Source of the DNA: Neokomagataea tanensis
GTDB lineage: Bacteria; Pseudomonadota; Alphaproteobacteria; Acetobacterales; Acetobacteraceae
Assembly: GCF_006542335.1 (NCBI RefSeq)
Contig: NZ_CP032485.1
Coordinates: forward strand, 1,374,501 to 1,438,500
DNA: 64,000 nucleotides
Direction: 5' to 3'
In this document: positions 59,365 to 64,000 of the stretch, in pieces
Numbering within the stretch: position 1 is the stretch's first letter
Layout of the letters: each line of letters begins with the position of its first letter
Translations under genes and position numbers: made by a program
The notes under the pieces: model-generated
The model's input: only the letters and a program-made list of their open reading frames with translations
Databases searched by the model: none
Told to the model about the DNA's origin: nothing

Positions 59365-60342
59365 TTACCAAGCTGTCGTGATGCGTTGACGTGCACGAAG
59401 ACAAATGAAAACTGTCCATAGTGCCTGTGGTAGGATGATGCCCAGCAGTAGTGAGACTGTGGGAAGTGGCAGGCTCCAGACGAACGCTCCCCAAAGTGTA
59501 AACACCCAGTAAAGAAGCGTAACCGCTGAGACGGGTACGCCAGACCGGGTTGCAAGCTGGTAAAGATGGCCGCGATGAGCGTGCATGAGTTTATTGCCAG
59601 CAAAGGCGCGGCGGATGAGCGTAAAAAGAACATCCCAGAAAATGCCCGAGAATAAGGCAAGAACGAGATAGGGCTCGAACGGGTGAGGTTGTATGGCACA
59701 CCATGCCATGACTAGAGCGGCGGATTGGCTGCCCACATCCCCCATGAATATGCGCGCTTTCGGAAAATTGAAGGGCAGGAAAGTTAGTAATGCTAGCGCT
59801 AAGAGAAGCAGCACTTCGGGCTGGAGGCCCGTCAAAGCCAAGATAAAGCACGCGATGGCAATGCTACCGGCGCATAGGCCGTTAATGCCATCAATGAAGT
59901 TGAGGGCATTCGTCATGAATACGGCTAAGAGAACGTCGATTCCCAATACGAAGGGGCTGGACGTGACCGGCAGGGCAACGAGGAAAGCTGCCAAGCATTG
60001 TGCCGCTAATTTATACCACGCTTTGAAAGAATAAATATCATCAGCCCAGGACACGACGGCAAGGAAGAAGACCCCCGCCATCATACCAGCAATTGGGAGA
60101 GTGTGTGTCTGTGGATGGGAGGCGAGAGCCCAAGGAATGGTGAGCAGGAAACTGCCGATAATACCAATTCCTCCCCCTTTAGGTGTGGGGCGAGTATGTG
60201 CGCTTCTGGCAACAGGGTGATCCAGCACAGCTATACGGATCATGATCAAGATCAAGGCCACGCAGAGCGCAGGTACTGCATAACATGCCGGTGTTAAGCC
60301 TGAGAGCAGTGATGTTACAGAAAACAACATAGGGGTAAGCAT
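59365..60342 (-). CDS. WecA-like undecaprenyl-phosphate sugar-phosphate transferase
   Basis: A 325-residue polyprenyl-phosphate glycosyltransferase (MraY/WecA superfamily) with about 10 helices. Motifs: SAHTRPTPKGGGIGI, the Asp pair SWADD, NALNFIDGINGL, and KARIFMGDVGS followed by the His motif HRGHLYQ. It would start a surface glycan by transferring a phospho-aminosugar (GlcNAc or a derivative such as FucNAc/QuiNAc) to the lipid carrier. Divergent from the dehydratase and aminotransferase genes, which supply such sugars. Confidence 0.88.
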   Translation of the reverse strand: MLTPMLFSVTSLLSGLTPACYAVPALCVALILIMIRIAVLDHPVARSAHTRPTPKGGGIGIIGSFLLTIPWALASHPQTHTLPIAGMMAGVFFLAVVSWADDIYSFKAWYKLAAQCLAAFLVALPVTSSPFVLGIDVLLAVFMTNALNFIDGINGLCAGSIAIACFILALTGLQPEVLLLLALALLTFLPFNFPKARIFMGDVGSQSAALVMAWCAIQPHPFEPYLVLALFSGIFWDVLFTLIRRAFAGNKLMHAHRGHLYQLATRSGVPVSAVTLLYWVFTLWGAFVWSLPLPTVSLLLGIILPQALWTVFICLRARQRITTAW

Positions 60343-60385
60343 AGGGTATTGTGTATTTTGGCGCTATAAGCAGGATGTGACTAGT

Positions 60386-62395
60386 ATGATGCCTCCTGAC
60401 TCACTTGCTTCTTCCGTTGTTGCGCCTGATGTCGTGGCCGATGTGTCGCCGCGCAAGAATGGCTGGTTCTGCATGACGCGTTCCCGGCGGATTGCCCTGA
60501 ATATCGCGTTGGATGGAGGTGTCTCGGCAATAGCGGCCCCGCTGGCGCGCTGGTTGGCTGCGCCCGAGGGCGGTTTGTTGCATCCTCTGTGGTTCATCGC
60601 AGGTGGGGGAATAACCCTTCTTGTTTGTGGCCTTCCATTCAGAATGCCGCAGCAATATTGGCGGTTTTCCGGGCTAAGCGACCTCATTGGAATAGCATGT
60701 GCTTCGGTAGTAAGCGCTTGTCTGTTTATGGCGCTGCTGCTCGTCTGTGGCTTTGGACTGCCGACTCCAACATTCCCGCTCATCCACGCTTTGGTTTTGC
60801 TGGTCCTACTCGGTGCGATTCGTATGTTCTGGCGGATATGCACACGTTTTCAGCCATGGGGCCTGCCGCGTGAGCGGGTGCTGTTAATCGGCGCTGATTT
60901 TGAGGCAGATCTGTTCATGCGCGCGATGGAGCGTGATCGGACCAATAGCGGCAAGATCATTGGCGTTGTGACGTTAAGTGAGCAGCAGGCAGGAAGACGT
61001 ATCCACCGGGCACCGATTTTAGGTGCGCTGGAGGAGTTTCCAGAGCTGTTGAGAAGGCTGGTAGTCTCCGGGCGGCAGCCGGGCAAAATCATTGTTACTT
61101 CACCAACATTGCGTGGGGGAGCTTTGTCGCGGGTGCTGGATGCGGCACGGGTGTTTGGCGTTGATGTGTTGAGAACACCGTCTTTGACCGCCTTACAGCC
61201 TGCATCCCGCCTTGAATTACAGCCGATTGCTATTGAGGACTTGCTGAACAGGGCGCCGGTTGCCTTGGATAATCGGGGCATTCAGCGTCTGTTGGCGGGG
61301 CGTGTTGTAGCCGTTACCGGGGCTGGCGGGAGTATTGGTTCCGAATTAGTGCGCCAGATTGCCTCCTACGGGCCCAAAATATTGCTTTTAATTGAGCAAA
61401 GTGAATATGCGCTCTGGCAGGTGCATTTGGATCTGTCCGAGCGTTACCCGGATGTCGCTTGTGTGCAGGTCATTGCGGATGTCCGTGACCGGCTACGGAT
61501 GATGGAAGTCTTTCAGCAAAACCCGCCGGAAATTGTTTTCCACGCTGCGGCTTTGAAGCATGTGCCATTGGTTGAGAATAACCCGATAGAAGGTGTGCGA
61601 ACCAATGTGTTGGGCACGCGGGTTGTGTTGGACACCGCTCAGGCCACCGGTGCGCGTGCGACGGTTCTGGTCTCTACCGACAAGGCGGTAAATCCATCTA
61701 GCCTGATGGGGGCAAGCAAGCGCTGCGCTGAGATTTACGGGCAGGCACTCGACATGATGGCACGTAACGATGCGGGATCGATGCGTTGCGTCACGGTGCG
61801 GTTTGGGAATGTTTTAGGCTCTACCGGTTCGGTCGTGCCTTTGTTCCGCCGTCAGTTGGAGCAAGGTGGCCCGTTAACGGTTACGCACCCGAAGATGACC
61901 CGTTACTTCATGACCATTCCTGAAGCGGTTGGGTTAGTGCTTCAGGCTGCGGCGCGCGGCACCCGCGATCATGAGGGTGAGACCGCAACAGAGCAGCGTT
62001 TGCGTGAGGGCGGCATTTTCGTGCTGGATATGGGCGAGCCCGTGCAGATTATGGATCTTGCTTGTCAGATGATCCGTCTGGCGCGTTTGCGTCCGCATGA
62101 GGATATTGAAATTCGTATTACGGGGCTGAGGCCGGGTGAAAAGCTCTTTGAAGAGTTGTTTCATGGCCGCGAGGCGCCCGTACCGACGGATGCGGCAGGG
62201 TTGCGTATTGCAACGCCACGCACCGTTAATTTCGAGCTTGTAAGTCAGGCGTTGGATGCGCTGGATACAGCCTGTCATCAGGGAAATCTGATGGAGGTTA
62301 TGGGTATTCTGCAGCATCTCGTACCAGAATTCAGGCATAATACGGGCGCTCTAGTGCCCGAAACAGTGGCAGATGAGATGTCTTCCCATGACTAA
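60386..62395 (+). CDS. Polysaccharide biosynthesis protein, WbpM/CapD-type nucleotide-sugar 4,6-dehydratase
   Basis: A 670-residue membrane-bound dehydratase. Four N-terminal helices (about 25-140) are followed by a CoA-binding-like Rossmann region (about 155-280) and the catalytic SDR domain. The NAD(P) motif is VTGAGGSIGSELVRQ (near residue 310) and the active-site region is STDKAVNPSSLMGASKR (near 430), with Met in place of the SDR Tyr as in WbpM/FlaA1. It probably makes a 4-keto-6-deoxy sugar from UDP-GlcNAc. The start is the ATG at 60386, after CAGGA. Confidence 0.88.
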   Translation: MMPPDSLASSVVAPDVVADVSPRKNGWFCMTRSRRIALNIALDGGVSAIAAPLARWLAAPEGGLLHPLWFIAGGGITLLVCGLPFRMPQQYWRFSGLSDLIGIACASVVSACLFMALLLVCGFGLPTPTFPLIHALVLLVLLGAIRMFWRICTRFQPWGLPRERVLLIGADFEADLFMRAMERDRTNSGKIIGVVTLSEQQAGRRIHRAPILGALEEFPELLRRLVVSGRQPGKIIVTSPTLRGGALSRVLDAARVFGVDVLRTPSLTALQPASRLELQPIAIEDLLNRAPVALDNRGIQRLLAGRVVAVTGAGGSIGSELVRQIASYGPKILLLIEQSEYALWQVHLDLSERYPDVACVQVIADVRDRLRMMEVFQQNPPEIVFHAAALKHVPLVENNPIEGVRTNVLGTRVVLDTAQATGARATVLVSTDKAVNPSSLMGASKRCAEIYGQALDMMARNDAGSMRCVTVRFGNVLGSTGSVVPLFRRQLEQGGPLTVTHPKMTRYFMTIPEAVGLVLQAAARGTRDHEGETATEQRLREGGIFVLDMGEPVQIMDLACQMIRLARLRPHEDIEIRITGLRPGEKLFEELFHGREAPVPTDAAGLRIATPRTVNFELVSQALDALDTACHQGNLMEVMGILQHLVPEFRHNTGALVPETVADEMSSHD

Positions 62396-63533
62396 ATCCA
62401 TTGCATTTCTTGATCTCCCCCGCCAGCAAGCCCGGCTTGGAGCGGCTTTAAAGCGCCGTGTTGATGCGGTGTTTGAGCATTGCTGCTTTGTTATGGGGCC
62501 TGAAATTGTTGAGCTGGAACAAAAGCTGGCCGAGTTCGGGGGAGCGCAAGAAGCCATTGGTGTTTCGTCTGGCACCGATGCGCTTCTGATGATTTTAATG
62601 GCAGAGAATATTGGTCCGGGTGACGCAGTGTTCCTCCCTGCTTTTACGTATACGGCAACGGCTGAGGTCGTGTTGCTTTTGGGTGCTGTGCCCGTTTTTG
62701 TCGATGTAACCCCGGATACGTTCCAAATCGATCTGGTTTCTTTGCGGAAAAGACTGGCCGATACAAAGCAGGCAGGGCGTTTGACGCCGCGTGCGATTAT
62801 TGGGGTAGATTTGTTTGGTCAGTCTGCGCCGTGGGATGAACTGAACGCGTTTGCCGCAGAAGAATCTTTGTTGCTCTTCGCGGACTGCGCGCAATCTTTC
62901 GGAGCGTCTTATAAAGGGCGTCGGCTTGGTCATGAAGCGTTAGCAACGACGTTGTCCTTTTTCCCCTCTAAGCCTTTGGGCGGATATGGGGATGGTGGCG
63001 CTATTCTAACCAATGATGCTGAACGGGCAGCACTTTATCGTTCGCTGAGAAGCCACGGTGAAGGCAAGACACGCTACGCCGTAGAGCGGATCGGCCTGAA
63101 TGCCCGTCTGGATACGCTGCAAGCTGCAGTGCTGCTCGCAAAGCTGGAGGCATTTCCTGAGGAGTTGGAGCGCCGTGATGCCATAGCCACGGCGTATGAC
63201 CGGGGGATGCCTCAGGGAATAACTGCGCCGGCACGTGTGGCTGATAGTGCAAGCGCGTGGGCTGTATATAATGTGTTATTGGCGGGCGCGGAGCAGCGAG
63301 ATGCTGTGCAGGCGGCCTTGAAGGCTGTTGGTGTTCCTACTGCGGTGTATTATCCAAAGCCGCTACACCACCAGCCTGCTTATCAGGCTGCACATGATGG
63401 GGCAGCGTTGCCCGTCGCGGAATCTCTGGGTAGCCGTGTCTTAGCACTTCCCATACATCCGGAGCTTACCGATGATGAAGTGGAGTATATTATCTCCGCT
63501 TTGAACGCAGCTATGACGGGCCTCCCAGCATGA
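62388..63533 (+). CDS. DegT/DnrJ/EryC1-family sugar aminotransferase
   Basis: A 381-residue PLP enzyme that adds an amino group to a keto-sugar nucleotide. The Schiff-base lysine is Lys195 in SFFPSKPLGGYGDGG, and GVSSGTDALLMIL is the phosphate-binding loop. The whole resembles the WbpE/WecE group, which acts on UDP- or dTDP-keto sugars. ATG 62388 overlaps the dehydratase stop by 8 bp, so the two are coupled. Confidence 0.9.
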   Translation: MTKSIAFLDLPRQQARLGAALKRRVDAVFEHCCFVMGPEIVELEQKLAEFGGAQEAIGVSSGTDALLMILMAENIGPGDAVFLPAFTYTATAEVVLLLGAVPVFVDVTPDTFQIDLVSLRKRLADTKQAGRLTPRAIIGVDLFGQSAPWDELNAFAAEESLLLFADCAQSFGASYKGRRLGHEALATTLSFFPSKPLGGYGDGGAILTNDAERAALYRSLRSHGEGKTRYAVERIGLNARLDTLQAAVLLAKLEAFPEELERRDAIATAYDRGMPQGITAPARVADSASAWAVYNVLLAGAEQRDAVQAALKAVGVPTAVYYPKPLHHQPAYQAAHDGAALPVAESLGSRVLALPIHPELTDDEVEYIISALNAAMTGLPA

Positions 63534-63976
63534 CACGTGAAAAGAAGCTTTTGCTCGCTTTCATTGCGGTTGTTGGGCTGCCGGTCATTTTGATATGGGC
63601 AATTTCTTGGCCCTTGTTGCGGCCATGGGCTCTGCCTGTGGCGGCAGATGTGCAAATGCAGGCTCCGCATCAGCGGAGCCTCACCGGACAGGAAGTATCG
63701 TCTCTCAATCAATGGTTGCAAGCGCACCGTACAGGCTGGGGCCCAGCAGGGGAGATCCCACCGCGCTCAGCCGATGTTGTCTTCCGGTTGCGAGCTGCAA
63801 ATGCTGAGGTCGTGTGGGTATCCATCTGGCGCCACCCCGATACGGAGGATGATGTCGGCATCCAGACCCGCGCAAACGGGCCTTACCGTATGAACAGTTT
63901 TTCCGAGGAAGTGCTCAAAAAAGTTATTCCGCAAGATGTCCCGCCGCCTTCCGATGGTGTGCGGCTGACTGAATAA
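63530..63976 (+). CDS. Small single-pass membrane protein, unknown function
   Basis: A 148-residue protein with one N-terminal helix (about residues 7-27) and a soluble, presumably periplasmic, domain of about 115 residues containing SADVVFRLRAANAEVVWVSI and W-R-H-P. Not recognised. Its ATG overlaps the aminotransferase stop (ATGA), so it is the third gene of the glycan operon and may be an accessory factor. Confidence 0.7.
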   Translation: MTREKKLLLAFIAVVGLPVILIWAISWPLLRPWALPVAADVQMQAPHQRSLTGQEVSSLNQWLQAHRTGWGPAGEIPPRSADVVFRLRAANAEVVWVSIWRHPDTEDDVGIQTRANGPYRMNSFSEEVLKKVIPQDVPPPSDGVRLTE

Positions 63977-64000
63977 ATTGCAGTATTTCAGCACTGAACG

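Noticed and set aside
1..64000. CRISPR arrays, tRNA and rRNA genes
   Set aside because: No regularly spaced repeats, no cloverleaf-like segments ending in CCA, and no rRNA signatures were seen on reading; a tRNAscan/Rfam run would be needed to exclude small RNAs.

Overview
The window looks like chromosome from an acetic acid bacterium (Alphaproteobacteria, Acetobacteraceae). The supporting gene set is a cyoABCD-type quinol oxidase, an HpnN hopanoid transporter, a class I lysyl-tRNA synthetase, a Tat-exported glucose-fructose-oxidoreductase-like protein, and an FNR homologue with an FNR box in front of ompW. The genus cannot be fixed from sequence reading alone. No rRNA, tRNA or CRISPR array was recognised by eye.

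Layout. 1-10.3 kb is core: the end of a TonB-dependent receptor, divergent xerC/priA, an alpha/beta-hydrolase with a fascin-like tail, an alginate-export-type porin, a YigZ-family protein and hpnN. 10.4-21.8 kb is an accessory island of insertion sequences and broken genes. It holds two IS6-family types (complete copies plus fragments), three copies of one IS5-family element, an IS1182-family element, two inverted 131-bp MITEs with IS6 ends, and remnants of other ISs. Cargo surviving between them: a class II Fic protein, a secreted two-lobed aspartyl protease, a very AT-rich pair (a lysozyme-like C-terminus plus a secreted CxPxxC protein), a small membrane protein and a 43-codon antiporter remnant. 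A 5' gene stub lies at the left edge and a TonB-receptor-like 3' stub at the right edge.

21.8-49.4 kb is core again: fnr/ompW, a heavy-metal RND efflux operon (membrane fusion protein, CzcA-like pump, outer-membrane lipoprotein), mgtA-mgtC, a likely glycolipid cluster (lipid kinase, metallophosphoesterase, GT4 glycosyltransferase), a GFOR-like oxidoreductase, a large MscS channel, a DinG-type helicase, the lysS-mprF-marC operon, thpR and a Bax-inhibitor-1 protein.

49.4-64 kb carries cyoABCD, the Suv3-like helicase/S4/ferredoxin operon, an M17 aminopeptidase, a MarR-type regulator, and a surface-glycan block (WecA-like phosphosugar transferase, WbpM/CapD-type dehydratase, DegT aminotransferase, small membrane protein). 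Shared themes are envelope biogenesis (hopanoids, lipids, glycans, porins), metal and Mg2+ homeostasis, and oxygen-dependent respiration.
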